Notes under the pieces: model-generated
What the model saw: only the letters and a program-made list of their open reading frames with translations
What the model was told of the DNA's origin: nothing
Database searches by the model: none
Assembly: GCA_030681895.1 (NCBI GenBank)
Contig: JAUXRI010000117.1
Location: 1-64,000, forward strand
DNA: 64,000 nt
Origin: Myxococcales bacterium
GTDB lineage: Bacteria > Myxococcota > Myxococcia > Myxococcales > Myxococcaceae
Direction: 5' to 3'
In this document: piece by piece, positions 8,113 through 17,586 of the stretch
How the letters are laid out: every line of letters starts with the position of its first letter
How positions within the stretch are numbered: position 1 is the first letter of the stretch
Made by a program: the position numbers and the translations under genes

Positions 8113-10107
8113 TCAGGGCGTCGTGATGGTGGTGACGTTCGCGGCGGGCTGGGTCGTGCCGGTGACGGCGTTGACGCTGTGGAGCGCGACGTACCCGGGC
8201 GACGACGCGTTGCTGATGGCCACCGAGTTGGCGACCATGCCATTCGCGGTCACCTGGTTGGTGCCGACGTCCAGCGTCCTGCCGCGGAGCAACACATACC
8301 CACCCGACGCGGCGGTGCTGCGGCCCAGCGAGTTGGGGTCGGCCGAGATGCGGCCGGTGCCGCTCACCTGCAGCTGGTCGACGACGAGGTACACGATGCC
8401 GCCCGCGTGCTGGCCGTACGGCAGCAGCTGAGGCGGCCCCGAGAAGACCGTCGTGCAGGTGAGGTTGCCGCTCGCACCCGAGCCCATGGTGAGCTGCGTG
8501 CCGTTCGCGACGCCGTACGCCACGCCCGGCGCGCCGATGGTGCGCCCCTGACTATTGCCGCCCGGCTGGCCCGCAGTGCTGTGGCCGGCTGACGATGAGA
8601 GCGGATCGTTGGCGTTGTACGAGGGGCCGCTCGCCGCGCCGATTCCGCCTGCGCCTCCGCCGTTGGGGTCGGTGCTGGACTGTGATTGGCCGGTGAGTGA
8701 CTCACCCGAGCCCGTGGTGACGTTCTCGAGGCAGTTCGAGTCGTCCTGGCTCCAGTCACCGTTGCGATAGCCGAGCGCCCGCGCGCTGATGAGGCCCTCG
8801 ACGGTCAGCGAGCGCGCACGGAACGCCACGACGCCGCCGGTGCGCCCGTCGAACGCCGCCGCCGTCACCACGCCCGCGTCGGTGATGATGACCTCTCCGA
8901 AGACGGGCACGCGGAAGAGCGCCAGCTTCTGCCCGCCGTCGGTCGACAACGTGTTCTGCGGAGCGCCCGGCCCCGACGGTCGCACGCTCTGCGAGAAGGT
9001 GACGCTGCCGCCGTCCACGCCGCTGACGATGAAGAGGTCGTGGTTGCCGACGCTGGAGAAGTCGGTGGGCGTGCCCTGCAGGTCAATCGCCATCACGCGG
9101 TCGCCCGCGGCCAGGCAGCCAGCATCGGGCTCGCCGTCGAGCACCGCGCCGGTCGCCGAGAGGCTGCTGATGGCCCACGACGGCGCCTCGCCACAGCTTC
9201 GGCCGGGCGTCAGGGAGTCGGTCGAGAGGTTCACGAGGGTCGAGATGACGAGGGGCGTCCGGCAGCTGCCCGAGACACAGCTCCCGCCATCACAGCCGAC
9301 GCCGTCGGGGCCCGGGCCGGTGTCGGTGCAGGCGCTCTGTCCGGTGGAGCACGTCACCACGGCGGCGCGGCACTCCACGCCAGCGAGCGTGCACGTCTGG
9401 CCTGCAGCGCAGCCGACGCACGTGCCTGATGGAGAACACACCTGGGCCGCGCCGCAGGGCGTCCCAGCGTCGAGGCTCACGCTCGTCGCCGTACACGTCT
9501 GCGCGCCCGTGGAGCAACTCGTGGTGCCGACGAGACAGACATTCATCGGGGTGCAGCTCTGGTTCGCAGTACAGCTCTGACACGCCCCTGTCGCTGAACA
9601 GACCAGGTTCGAGCCGCACTCGGTGCCGGCCGGCACGTTGGTGTTGGAGTCGACGCAGACGGCGGTGCCCGTGCTGCACTGGGTGACGCCGACGTGGCAG
9701 AGGTTCGCTGGCGTGCAGGCCCGGCCCGTCGGACACGGAATGCACTCGCCGCCGTTGCAGACGTTGCTCGCGCCACACGCGGTGCCCTCAGGCTGGTCAC
9801 CTGGCGACACGCACCCGGAGACACCCGCCGTGCAGACGGTGGTGCTCGGCAACGCGCAGGGGTTGTTCGAGCCCATGCAGGCGACCCCTGCGATGCAGCT
9901 GCCTGCGTCCTGGCCTGCGTCGGCACCACCGTCCTGGCCTGCGTCGACGCCAGCGTCCCGGCCTGCGTCGGGGTTCCCCACCTGGCCACCGTCTCGCTCG
10001 ACAGGACCGGCGTCGGGGCCGGCGTCGGGGTTCACGCCCGCGCCTCCGCAGTTGCAGCCGACGGCGAAGACGGCGACCACGAAGAGGGCGAGCGCGTTTC
10101 GAGCCAT
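8113..10107 (-). CDS. Cys-rich surface lipoprotein
   Basis: A 664-residue lipoprotein (lipobox AVGC, then CNCGG). After a linker rich in DAG/Asp/Gly (about residues 25-70) come four or five Cys-rich repeats of about 45 residues with the pattern P-x-G-T-x-CG-x-x-x-VC-x-x-G-x-C-x-x-C, then about 350 residues of Gly/Ser/Thr-rich beta sequence lacking recognisable catalytic motifs. The Gly-rich C-terminal half resembles domains of large myxobacterial surface proteins. Many Asp-Ala-Gly triplets are typical of Myxococcota lipoproteins. ATG 10107 is placed at the signal peptide. It is divergent from the DUF362 gene. Function is unknown, probably structural or adhesive. Confidence 0.72.
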   Translation of the reverse strand: MARNALALFVVAVFAVGCNCGGAGVNPDAGPDAGPVERDGGQVGNPDAGRDAGVDAGQDGGADAGQDAGSCIAGVACMGSNNPCALPSTTVCTAGVSGCVSPGDQPEGTACGASNVCNGGECIPCPTGRACTPANLCHVGVTQCSTGTAVCVDSNTNVPAGTECGSNLVCSATGACQSCTANQSCTPMNVCLVGTTSCSTGAQTCTATSVSLDAGTPCGAAQVCSPSGTCVGCAAGQTCTLAGVECRAAVVTCSTGQSACTDTGPGPDGVGCDGGSCVSGSCRTPLVISTLVNLSTDSLTPGRSCGEAPSWAISSLSATGAVLDGEPDAGCLAAGDRVMAIDLQGTPTDFSSVGNHDLFIVSGVDGGSVTFSQSVRPSGPGAPQNTLSTDGGQKLALFRVPVFGEVIITDAGVVTAAAFDGRTGGVVAFRARSLTVEGLISARALGYRNGDWSQDDSNCLENVTTGSGESLTGQSQSSTDPNGGGAGGIGAASGPSYNANDPLSSSAGHSTAGQPGGNSQGRTIGAPGVAYGVANGTQLTMGSGASGNLTCTTVFSGPPQLLPYGQHAGGIVYLVVDQLQVSGTGRISADPNSLGRSTAASGGYVLLRGRTLDVGTNQVTANGMVANSVAISNASSPGYVALHSVNAVTGTTQPAANVTTITTP

Positions 10108-10265
10108 GTCGTCGCGTACCACGCCGGCCTGCAGAGGAGTCACCCCGCGCACCAAACCGGGAATGACGAGCATCAAGCGACAGTGCGCCCCGAACGAGCG
10201 AGACGTTCGCCTCCTGCCTGGCCGACTGCCGCGAGTCCACGGAGCGCGCGTAGAGTCGCCGCGCC

Positions 10266-11771
10266 ATGAACCCAAACGCCGCGAAGCCCACCGTCTTCCT
10301 GTGGGACTGCCCCGACTACGACGTCGCCCGCGTGCGCGCGCGAGTCCGCGAGTCGATGGAGGCACTGGGCCTTCGCCCCTCAGGCCGAACGCTCTGCAAA
10401 CCGAACCTCGTGGCCGCCGGCCCGCTCTTCGCGAACGCCTACACGCGCCCGGAGGTGATGGAGGGCGTGCTCCTCGCGCTGAAGGACCGCGACGCCGGCA
10501 TGACCGAGCTCGTCGTCGGCGAGCGCTGCGGCATCACCATTCCCACCCGCTACGTCTTCGAGCACGCCGGCTACGACGCCATGCTCGCGCGCGTCGGCGT
10601 GAAGCGCTCGCTCTTCGAAGAAGAGGTGCAGGTCGAGATTCCCCTCACCCACCCGGGCCGCCTGCGCGACAGCCTCTTCACGCCCGAGCCCGTCGCGAAG
10701 GCCGACTTCTTCGTCAACGTGCCCAAGTTCAAGTCGCACCCGTGGACGACGGTGACGTTCTCGATGAAGAACTACATCGGCATTCAAGACGACCGGCACC
10801 GGCTCATCGACCACGACCACCGCCTGAACGAGAAGGTGGCCGACCTGCAGTACGTCGTGCAACCGAAGCTCATCGTCATCGACGCCATCGTCGCGGGTGA
10901 GGGCCGCATGCTGACGCCGGTGCCGCGCGCGCTGAAGCTGCTCGTCATCGGAAACAACCAGCCAGCCATCGACGCGGTGTGCTGCCAGCTCATCGGCGTC
11001 GACCCGCGCACCGTCGAGCACATCAACCTCGCCTCACAGCGCGGCTTCGGCCCCATCGACCTGGAGCAGATTGCCCTCGCAGGCGACGTGAGCCTCGACG
11101 ACGCGAAGGCGCGCGCGAAGGGCTTCAAGGTCGGCCTGGTGCGCGTCGAGAAGTACTTCGAAGGCACCGGCATCACCGCGTACGCCGGCCCGCCTCCCGA
11201 GAAGGAGCTCACCGACTACTGCTGGGGTGGGTGTCCCGGCGCCATCGAAGAGGCCATCGAGATTCTGCGGCTCTTCGACGAGCAGCTCGACGCCAAGCTC
11301 GCGCGCCGTGGCCGCCTGCACGTCATCTTCGGCGCGTACGACGGCCCCATCGACGCCGCGCCGGGTGACCAGGTGCTCTTCATCGGCGACTGCGCGACGT
11401 GGAAGGGCACGCTCCAGGGTGCACGCGTGAACATCGAGAGTACGTACCAGCCACGTGAGACGAAGGACCCGCACCACGCGAAGCACGACGACATCTACGC
11501 GAAGCTCGCGTCGGTCTCGACGAAGGTGGCGCTCGCGAAGGGCCAGTCGCATCTGCGGCTCCACGGCTGCCCGGTGAGCGTCGCGGAGCAGGTGCTCGCG
11601 TTGTCGTCACTCACCGGCGCGAACAACCCGGTGTTCGACAAGACGGAGATCGTCGCCTTCAACAAGGCGTACCTGTCGTGGCGCGGCGCCATGCTCGCCC
11701 GAACGATGAAGCGTCAGCCGTACCAGCGGTCGGGAGTCACCGAGCGAGGTGACGGCCGCCCCGAGCTCTGA
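10266..11771 (+). CDS. DUF362 domain-containing protein
   Basis: A 501-residue cytoplasmic protein. The N-terminal 250 residues match the DUF362 pattern: LCKPNLV (43-49), a VVGERCG segment, FFVNVPKFKSHPWTTVTFSMKNYIG (about 149-173) and a VIDAIVAGEGR segment. The C-terminal half carries Cys residues in YCWGGCPGA and in FIGDCATWKG, which could bind a metal or iron-sulfur centre. DUF362 proteins often accompany iron-sulfur proteins, but their reaction is not established. It ends two bases before the convergent small lipoprotein gene. Confidence 0.78.
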   Translation: MNPNAAKPTVFLWDCPDYDVARVRARVRESMEALGLRPSGRTLCKPNLVAAGPLFANAYTRPEVMEGVLLALKDRDAGMTELVVGERCGITIPTRYVFEHAGYDAMLARVGVKRSLFEEEVQVEIPLTHPGRLRDSLFTPEPVAKADFFVNVPKFKSHPWTTVTFSMKNYIGIQDDRHRLIDHDHRLNEKVADLQYVVQPKLIVIDAIVAGEGRMLTPVPRALKLLVIGNNQPAIDAVCCQLIGVDPRTVEHINLASQRGFGPIDLEQIALAGDVSLDDAKARAKGFKVGLVRVEKYFEGTGITAYAGPPPEKELTDYCWGGCPGAIEEAIEILRLFDEQLDAKLARRGRLHVIFGAYDGPIDAAPGDQVLFIGDCATWKGTLQGARVNIESTYQPRETKDPHHAKHDDIYAKLASVSTKVALAKGQSHLRLHGCPVSVAEQVLALSSLTGANNPVFDKTEIVAFNKAYLSWRGAMLARTMKRQPYQRSGVTERGDGRPEL

Positions 11772-11773
11772 AG

Positions 11774-12175
11774 CTACGGCCTTCGGCTCGAGCTCACCCT
11801 CGCCACGCCCTCGGCCAACGTCACGTCCGTCTCGTACACGTCGAGCACGCCCGGGTGACAGCGCGCCGCCGACTCGTTCGCGGCGAAGCGCTCGGTGCCG
11901 ACGACGCCGCCATCGGCGTCGACGAACGTGGCGGTGATGGCGAAGCCGACGCTGCCGTTGGTGATGCACGCCTCGTCGACGACCGGGTACCGCAACACCA
12001 ACACCTCACGCGGCGTCAGCGGCGCGTGGCCTGAGAGCCCGAGCCTGCGCGCGTCGGAGGTCGTCGCCTCTTCCACCTGGGTGCACTCACGCAGCAGCGC
12101 CCCATCGGCGCCGAAGAAGCGCACGGGCGTGCTCCCGCCACAGCCGAGAAGCAACAGCACCAGCCCGCGCTTCAC
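11774..12175 (-). CDS. Small lipoprotein, last gene of the tandem di-haem operon
   Basis: A 133-residue protein with a very short signal and lipobox LLGC (Cys12). Three further Cys (CTQVEE, ACITNG, RCHPG) could form disulfides. The mature domain is beta-rich and includes TFVDADGG. The family was not recognised. ATG 12175 overlaps the stop of the tandem di-haem oxidoreductase by four bases, so it is translationally coupled to that enzyme and may be a periplasmic accessory or substrate, although no Trp is present that could be a modification target. Confidence 0.66.
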   Translation of the reverse strand: MKRGLVLLLLGCGGSTPVRFFGADGALLRECTQVEEATTSDARRLGLSGHAPLTPREVLVLRYPVVDEACITNGSVGFAITATFVDADGGVVGTERFAANESAARCHPGVLDVYETDVTLAEGVARVSSSRRP

Positions 12176-14481
12176 AACGAGTCGAGGAACGCGAGCACGG
12201 CCGCTTGATCAGCCGCGGGCAGCGCCTCGAACGCCCGGCGTGACGCGTCGGCTTCGCCCTGGTGCGCGACGATGGCCGCGCGGACATCGGCGGCCGAGCC
12301 GTCGTGCAGGTACGGCGCCGTCTTCGAGACGCCCCACAGCGGCGTGGTGCGGAACTCCCGGGGCCGCGCCGCGTCGCCGATGCCCTTCGTGGTGGCGGGG
12401 ACAATCTCGTGGAGCAACAGGTCCGTGTACGCGTTCGCCATCACGCCATCCGAGGTGCGCAGGGCCGGCACGTGACAGGCGTCACACTTCGCGGTGCCGA
12501 AGAGCGCCTGCCCGCGGTCCTCCCGGGCGACGTCGGTGCGGGTGCGCGGCGGCGGGGCGAGCGACTGCATGAAGAAGGTGAGCGCCTCGACCTGCGAGAC
12601 GTCGAGCTCGGGGTCCGCCACGGCGTCGTCGTCGACCATGCTGCCGAACGAGAGCCCGGCCTGCATCGGCAGGGTGAGGCCGAGCTCGTTGAAGAGCGCG
12701 TCACGCGAGAACTCCGCCAGGGTGGGCACGTTCGCCTTCCACCCGAGCTTGCCGAGGCGGCCGTCCGCGAGGCGGTTGACGCGGCCCTTGATGCCGTCGC
12801 CGTTGCTGTCGGTCGGGTCTTCGCGGCTGAGCAGCTCTGCGTCGGCGACGCGCTCCAGCAACCCGAGGCCGAACGCGGGCGGCGGTTGCCGGTGCTCGAA
12901 GAAGTTGGCCATGGGCGAGGGCTCGGGGCGGGTGGTGAGCGTCGTGGTGAGCCGGTGCACCATCGTGCCGGACGGCGGCGCGGTGAACGAGAGGTCGCTG
13001 CCGATGATGCCCTGACGAATCACGTCGACGTCGCGCGGCCCGGAGCCGCCGATGACGGGGTCGAAGTGACAGGCCCGGCACGAGTCACCGTTGAAGTTGG
13101 GGCCGAGGCCGGCGCTGCGCGCGAAGTCGCGGTCGAACAGCTCACGCCCTTTGAGGAACTTCGCCTCGTCGGCGCCGGTGAGCGCGACCGCCGGCCCGCC
13201 GAACGAGCCGACAGGAGGAATCGGCGCGTCGGGAGGCACCAGGCCAGTCGACCGCTGGCTCTTGCCGCCGAGCGACTCGACGAAGCCGATGAGCTTCGCG
13301 CGCTCGCCCTCGCTCAAGCCCACGTACGCGTCACGCGACGCCTTCGCTTCTCCAGCGTGCAGCAGAATCGCCTCGTCGAGCGTGTCGGCGCGGCCATCGT
13401 GCAGGTACGGCCCCACCGCCGCCACACCCCACAGCGGCTGCGTGCGGTACTCGCTGCCCGTCGCGACCTTCATCTCGATGCCGTCGGCCAGCACCTCGCC
13501 CATGTCGTGGAGCAGCAGGTCGCTGTACGCGGGAATGAGGCCGCGCGGCCCCTTGAGCGTCGCCACGTGACAGCCCGTGCACCCTGCCTTCGAGAACGCC
13601 GTCTGCCCCGCGCTCACCTCGGCCGTCACCGCGTCGGGCTTCGGCGCCGCCAGCAACATCGAGAACGAGACGAGGTCGAACAGCTCGGCTTCAGAGAGCT
13701 CGGGGTCGGGAGCGCCATCGGAGTCGGTGGTGGGCTCATCGGGCGCGGCGGCCTGCGCCTGTCGAATCACGCCCGGCCGCGTCGCCTCTCCTTCGAGGCC
13801 GTCCTTCACCGTCATCACCGAGTTGCTCGGCACCGGCAGCTTCGCGCGCAGCTCCTCCGAGAGCGGGTTCGACGTCAGGCCGACATGGTTGAACAGCGGG
13901 CCACGAATGAAGCCCTCGATGGAGACGGTCTGTGACTTGCGCCCGAAGCGCCCGACGAAGCCGCGGTCGTAGTTCGGCCGCCCGCTGATGCCGTCCTTGT
14001 TCTTGTCGTCCGGGTCGGCGTTCTTCAGCAGCTCGACGTCGGGGATTTCGGCGAGCAGGCCCACGCCGAAGAAGGGCACCGGGTTTCGCGTCGCGGTGAC
14101 GTTGATGCCGGTGGGCGTCGGCGTTCGGCCGGCCGTCGCGAGGTCGAAGTGCGCCATCACACCGCTCTTGCCGAGGAACTGAAACGAGCCGTCGCCGAGC
14201 TTCTGGCCGACGAGCTGGAACGCGCGATATCTGCCAGCCGAGCCACCCAGCACCGGTTTTTCGTGGCAGGCGCCACAGAACGACACATTCACCTGCGGGC
14301 CCAGCCCTTGTTCCGGCGTGAAGCGTTTGAGGGCCACGGCTTGCCCCCGGACGAAGGTCGCGCGCTCGGTCTCGGTCGCGTTGGGGCGGATTTCTCCAGG
14401 AATTCCAAAGACCCCGGGGGCGACGGGCTCGGGCGCAGGGCAGCCGCTGAGCGCGAGGCCGAGGACGAAGAGGCGCTTCAT
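12172..14481 (-). CDS. Tandem di-haem oxidoreductase (two fused DUF1111-type units, four c-haems)
   Basis: A 769-residue lipoprotein (lipobox LSGC, Cys14). It contains two consecutive copies of the DUF1111 'di-haem oxidoreductase, putative peroxidase' fold. Copy 1 (about 30-410) has CGACH (69-73) and CTGCH (301-305); copy 2 (about 435-769) has CRACH (468-472) and CDACH (666-670). Each copy repeats the same landmarks: FGxGLLxxxxDxELL, DGIxGRxN, GxxPLWGVxxxxPYLHDGxA, and a closing QGEA/HAGEA-type helix. Single-copy members are roughly 400-500 residues, so this is an internal duplication or fusion with all four haem motifs kept. It overlaps both neighbours by four bases. The substrate is unknown. 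Confidence 0.87.
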   Translation of the reverse strand: MKRLFVLGLALSGCPAPEPVAPGVFGIPGEIRPNATETERATFVRGQAVALKRFTPEQGLGPQVNVSFCGACHEKPVLGGSAGRYRAFQLVGQKLGDGSFQFLGKSGVMAHFDLATAGRTPTPTGINVTATRNPVPFFGVGLLAEIPDVELLKNADPDDKNKDGISGRPNYDRGFVGRFGRKSQTVSIEGFIRGPLFNHVGLTSNPLSEELRAKLPVPSNSVMTVKDGLEGEATRPGVIRQAQAAAPDEPTTDSDGAPDPELSEAELFDLVSFSMLLAAPKPDAVTAEVSAGQTAFSKAGCTGCHVATLKGPRGLIPAYSDLLLHDMGEVLADGIEMKVATGSEYRTQPLWGVAAVGPYLHDGRADTLDEAILLHAGEAKASRDAYVGLSEGERAKLIGFVESLGGKSQRSTGLVPPDAPIPPVGSFGGPAVALTGADEAKFLKGRELFDRDFARSAGLGPNFNGDSCRACHFDPVIGGSGPRDVDVIRQGIIGSDLSFTAPPSGTMVHRLTTTLTTRPEPSPMANFFEHRQPPPAFGLGLLERVADAELLSREDPTDSNGDGIKGRVNRLADGRLGKLGWKANVPTLAEFSRDALFNELGLTLPMQAGLSFGSMVDDDAVADPELDVSQVEALTFFMQSLAPPPRTRTDVAREDRGQALFGTAKCDACHVPALRTSDGVMANAYTDLLLHEIVPATTKGIGDAARPREFRTTPLWGVSKTAPYLHDGSAADVRAAIVAHQGEADASRRAFEALPAADQAAVLAFLDSL

Positions 14482-15497
14482 GGGGACTCCGGGAGTGGGC
14501 GTGAGAGGGCGACGCCGCGGTAGAGGGGAGGGTTGGCCGACTGGAGGTTGCCGCCGACTGCAAACAGCGTGCTGCCGATGCCGAAACACGCATGAACGTC
14601 GTCGGTGGTGCCGGAGCGCTCACGGGTCAGCTCGAGGGTCGACACGTCGAGGCGCCCGACGGTGCCATCGACGCCACCCACCCACGCCGTCACGCCATCG
14701 CGCGTCCACACGCCGTTGAGGCCCAGCGCAGGCGCCAGGTTCTTCGTCGTCCATCGGGTGCCGTCCCACGTCGAGACGATGCCGTTGCTGCGGCCGCCGA
14801 CCGCGATGACGACGCCGTTCGCGCCCCAGAGGGAGACGAGGTCGTCGCTCGCGCCGACGAGCTCTTCGCGCCACTGGCCCTGCGTGCGGTGCAACACCAC
14901 GCCGCGCTGGCCCACGACGTAGACGTCATCAGCGCCCGTGCCCCACACCTTGAGCAGCTGGCCAACGCGCTGCTTCTGAAGCGGTGGAAGCGTCACCATC
15001 GTCCACGCCGCGCCGTCGAAGTGCAGCAGCGTCGCGTTGGGCGGCATGCCGTCTCCACCGACGGCCCACACGTCGTTCGGCGCCGCGCCCCAGACGCCCC
15101 ACAGCGGCTGCGTCGTCGGCGTCGCTTGCCGGCTCCAGCGCGCGCCGTCGAAATGGAGCACCGTGCCTTCGCTGCCCACGGTGAAGACGTCGCTGGCCGA
15201 GAACCCGAAGGACCAGTTGAGGAGCGGGGTGGAGAGCCCGGGCTCGACGCGCTGCCACGACGCTCCGTCGAAGTGCATCAGCACGCCGCCATCGGCACGG
15301 CCACCGACCGCGTAGACATCGGACGGTGACGAGCCCCACGCGTTGAGCAGCCAGCCCGTGGCGCTCGTGTCGAAGGCCTGCGTCCAGGTGACGACGCCAG
15401 CATCGGGCACGACGGGTTGCGGGCACGCGGCGCTGATCAGCGCGACGAGGAGGACGAGGGCTCGAGCCGGCGGCGACTCGTGTTCGATGGGTTTCAC
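14478..15497 (-). CDS. Beta-propeller lipoprotein, first gene of the tandem di-haem operon
   Basis: A 339-residue lipoprotein (lipobox SAAC). It is built from at least six repeats of about 45 residues with the consensus W-G-x-x-x-x-D-V-Y/W-A-V-G followed by LxHFDGxxW, a pattern of secreted myxobacterial beta-propeller proteins (for example WGSSPSDVYAVG, WGAAPNDVWAVG, WGTGADDVYVVG). There is no enzymatic motif. Its 3' end overlaps the start of the tandem di-haem oxidoreductase by four bases, so the two are co-translated; a scaffold or binding partner for the cytochrome is a reasonable inference. Confidence 0.78.
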   Translation of the reverse strand: MKPIEHESPPARALVLLVALISAACPQPVVPDAGVVTWTQAFDTSATGWLLNAWGSSPSDVYAVGGRADGGVLMHFDGASWQRVEPGLSTPLLNWSFGFSASDVFTVGSEGTVLHFDGARWSRQATPTTQPLWGVWGAAPNDVWAVGGDGMPPNATLLHFDGAAWTMVTLPPLQKQRVGQLLKVWGTGADDVYVVGQRGVVLHRTQGQWREELVGASDDLVSLWGANGVVIAVGGRSNGIVSTWDGTRWTTKNLAPALGLNGVWTRDGVTAWVGGVDGTVGRLDVSTLELTRERSGTTDDVHACFGIGSTLFAVGGNLQSANPPLYRGVALSRPLPESP

Positions 15498-15671
15498 GCG
15501 GCCGGGAGCATCGGTGACGAGACAGGTACTTCACAATGAAAGGACTCACTGAGCTGCATGCAGAGTTTGCGTGAACCACTCCGTCACCGTCACGGACCGT
15601 CGGACGCGCGAGCGGTTCCATGAGACAGTGCCGCAGGCCAACGGGAACACACCAACCCCGACGGCGTCCCC

Positions 15672-16085
15672 ATGAAAGCCACCACCCAAGGGCGTCACCA
15701 GCTGGTGCGGACCACCGTGGCCTCACGAGAGGACACGCCTGGTGAGGCGGCCGTCGCGCTGTGGGGCAGCTTCCGCGCCCGCTTGTCCACGCGCGTCGGC
15801 GAAGGCGTCTTCACCACGATGTTCATCCGCACGCTCCTGGCGGCGCGCGCGACGACCCCGACGCTGCCGCAGCCAGGGCAGCCGACGCTGTGGTTCACCG
15901 AACTGCGCACCTGTCTCGACAGGCTGCCGCGGGCCCAGGCCACCGAGGTCAGCAGTCTGCTCTTCATCACCTTCACGGATATTCTCGCGGTGCTGCTCGG
16001 CGAGGCCATGACGTTGGGCCTGCTGCTGTCGGCGTGGGGCAGCGCCCCTGCGAGCGGGGCTTTCACGGAGTCGAAACATGAATGA
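15672..16085 (+). CDS. Small protein co-encoded with KaiC-like ATPase
   Basis: A 137-residue protein not assigned to a known family. A hydrophobic segment around residues 92-122 (SLLFITFTDILAVLLGEAMT) could be a membrane helix or a buried helix. It ends eight bases inside the start of the KaiC-like gene (16078), so the two are translationally coupled. Functional linkage to the ATPase, for instance as regulator or partner, is inferred from coupling only. Confidence 0.6.
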   Translation: MKATTQGRHQLVRTTVASREDTPGEAAVALWGSFRARLSTRVGEGVFTTMFIRTLLAARATTPTLPQPGQPTLWFTELRTCLDRLPRAQATEVSSLLFITFTDILAVLLGEAMTLGLLLSAWGSAPASGAFTESKHE

Positions 16086-17535
16086 CAAAGTCACCATTCG
16101 CCGGCTGCCGAGCGGCGTGCCCGGCCTCGACGACCTCCTGGGCGGCGGCATTCCCGAGTTCTCGTTCAACCTCATCGCCGGCACGCCCGGCAGCGGGAAG
16201 ACGACACTGGCCCACCAGATGATGTTCTCGCTGGCGACGCCCGAGGCGAGCGCGCTGTTCTTCACGGTGCTGGGAGAGCCGGCGCTGAAGATGCTGCGCT
16301 ACCAGCAGCAGTTCCGGTTCTTCGACATGAGCAAGCTCGATACGTCGATTCGCTACGTCAACCTGTCGGCCGACCTGCTCGAAGGCAACCTCGAGCGGCT
16401 GATGACGCGCATCACGGAAGAGGTGGCGAAGCACTCACCGCACTACGTCTTCGTCGACTCGTTCCGCTCGGTGGCGCGCGCGGCGCGGTGGGAAGAGCAG
16501 CGCCCTTCGGAGCTCGAGAACTTCGTGCAGCAGCTGGGCATGCAGATGACGAGCTGGCAGGCCACCACGTTCCTGATGGGCGAGTACCTGCAGCCCGAGT
16601 CCGAGTCCGCGCCCATCTTCACGGTGGCCGACGGCATTCTGTGGCTGGGGCAGTCGATGCACCGCAACTCCATGGTGCGCAAGGTGCAGGTGGTGAAGAT
16701 GCGTGGCCAGGCGCAGGTGCCCGGGCTCCACGCATTCCGCATCGACCAGGACGGCCTGCGGGTGTTCCCGCGCGCCATCGTGGAGCACAGCGTCGACGCC
16801 GAGGCCGCGGTGTCGGGGCGGGTGAGCCTGGGCGTGCCGGCGCTGGACGAGATGCTCGGCGGCGGGCTGCCGGCGGGCTACTCGCTGCTGGTGGTGGGGC
16901 CGTCAGGGTCAGGCAAGACGGTGCTGGCGACCGAGTTCCTCGCCGAGGGCGCGCGGCGCGGCGAGCCCGGCGTCGTCGCCGCGTTCGAGAAGAGCCCCAG
17001 TCAGCTGCTCAACAACAAGCTCGCGGCGCTGGTGGAGTCGAAGCAGGTCGGCGTCATCAACACGCGCGCGCTCGACCTGACCATCGACGAGACGCTGCAC
17101 GACCTCATCTCGCTGGCGAGCAAGATGAAGGCGCGGCGTGTCGTCATCGACTCGTTGTCGGGCTTCGAGCTGGCCCTGTCGCCCGAGTTCAGCGAAGACT
17201 TTCGTGGCTCGCTGTACCGCATGGTGGCCGAGCTCACGAGCCGCGGCATGACGGTGTTGATGACGAGCGAGCTGGAGGACCGGTACACCGACCTGCGCTT
17301 CAGCCCGGAGGGCAGCGCCTTCCTCGTCGATGCCATCATCGCCCAGCGCTACGTCGAGATTGACGGGCAGCTCCAACGCGCCCTGTCGGTCGTCAAAGTG
17401 CGCGGCAGCCCGCACAGCAAAGACATTCGCCTCTTCGACATCGGCAGCGAGGGCCTGACGATGGGCGCACCGTTGACGGAGTACTCGGGCATCTTGTCGG
17501 GCAAGCCGCGGCGCCGTGACGCAGACGCGCCGTGA
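16078..17535 (+). CDS. KaiC-like double RecA-domain ATPase
   Basis: A 485-residue cytoplasmic protein of the KaiC family with two P-loop domains. Walker A motifs are GTPGSGKTT (37-45) and GPSGSGKTV. Walker B-like segments are YVFVDSF and RVVIDSLSG. The C-terminal RALSVVKVRGSPHSKDIR is the family closing motif. At the position of KaiC's catalytic Glu pair, the first domain reads VLGEP (one Glu) and the second AFEKSP (Glu then Lys), so ATPase or phosphotransfer behaviour may differ from cyanobacterial KaiC. No KaiA or KaiB lies nearby. In non-cyanobacteria such proteins have been linked to signalling and stress; a clock role is not implied. Confidence 0.85.
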   Translation: MNDKVTIRRLPSGVPGLDDLLGGGIPEFSFNLIAGTPGSGKTTLAHQMMFSLATPEASALFFTVLGEPALKMLRYQQQFRFFDMSKLDTSIRYVNLSADLLEGNLERLMTRITEEVAKHSPHYVFVDSFRSVARAARWEEQRPSELENFVQQLGMQMTSWQATTFLMGEYLQPESESAPIFTVADGILWLGQSMHRNSMVRKVQVVKMRGQAQVPGLHAFRIDQDGLRVFPRAIVEHSVDAEAAVSGRVSLGVPALDEMLGGGLPAGYSLLVVGPSGSGKTVLATEFLAEGARRGEPGVVAAFEKSPSQLLNNKLAALVESKQVGVINTRALDLTIDETLHDLISLASKMKARRVVIDSLSGFELALSPEFSEDFRGSLYRMVAELTSRGMTVLMTSELEDRYTDLRFSPEGSAFLVDAIIAQRYVEIDGQLQRALSVVKVRGSPHSKDIRLFDIGSEGLTMGAPLTEYSGILSGKPRRRDADAP

Positions 17536-17586
17536 CGTGACGCTGACGTGGAGCAGTCGGTCGAGCGTCAGCTGAGGTTGGCCAAC

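Noticed and set aside
12262..13935. Plus-strand open frame of 557 codons
   Set aside because: Antisense shadow of the tandem di-haem oxidoreductase, which has four CXXCH motifs and coupled neighbours.
16078..17535. Circadian clock operon
   Set aside because: Only a KaiC-like ATPase is present; kaiA and kaiB are absent and the catalytic Glu pairs are altered.
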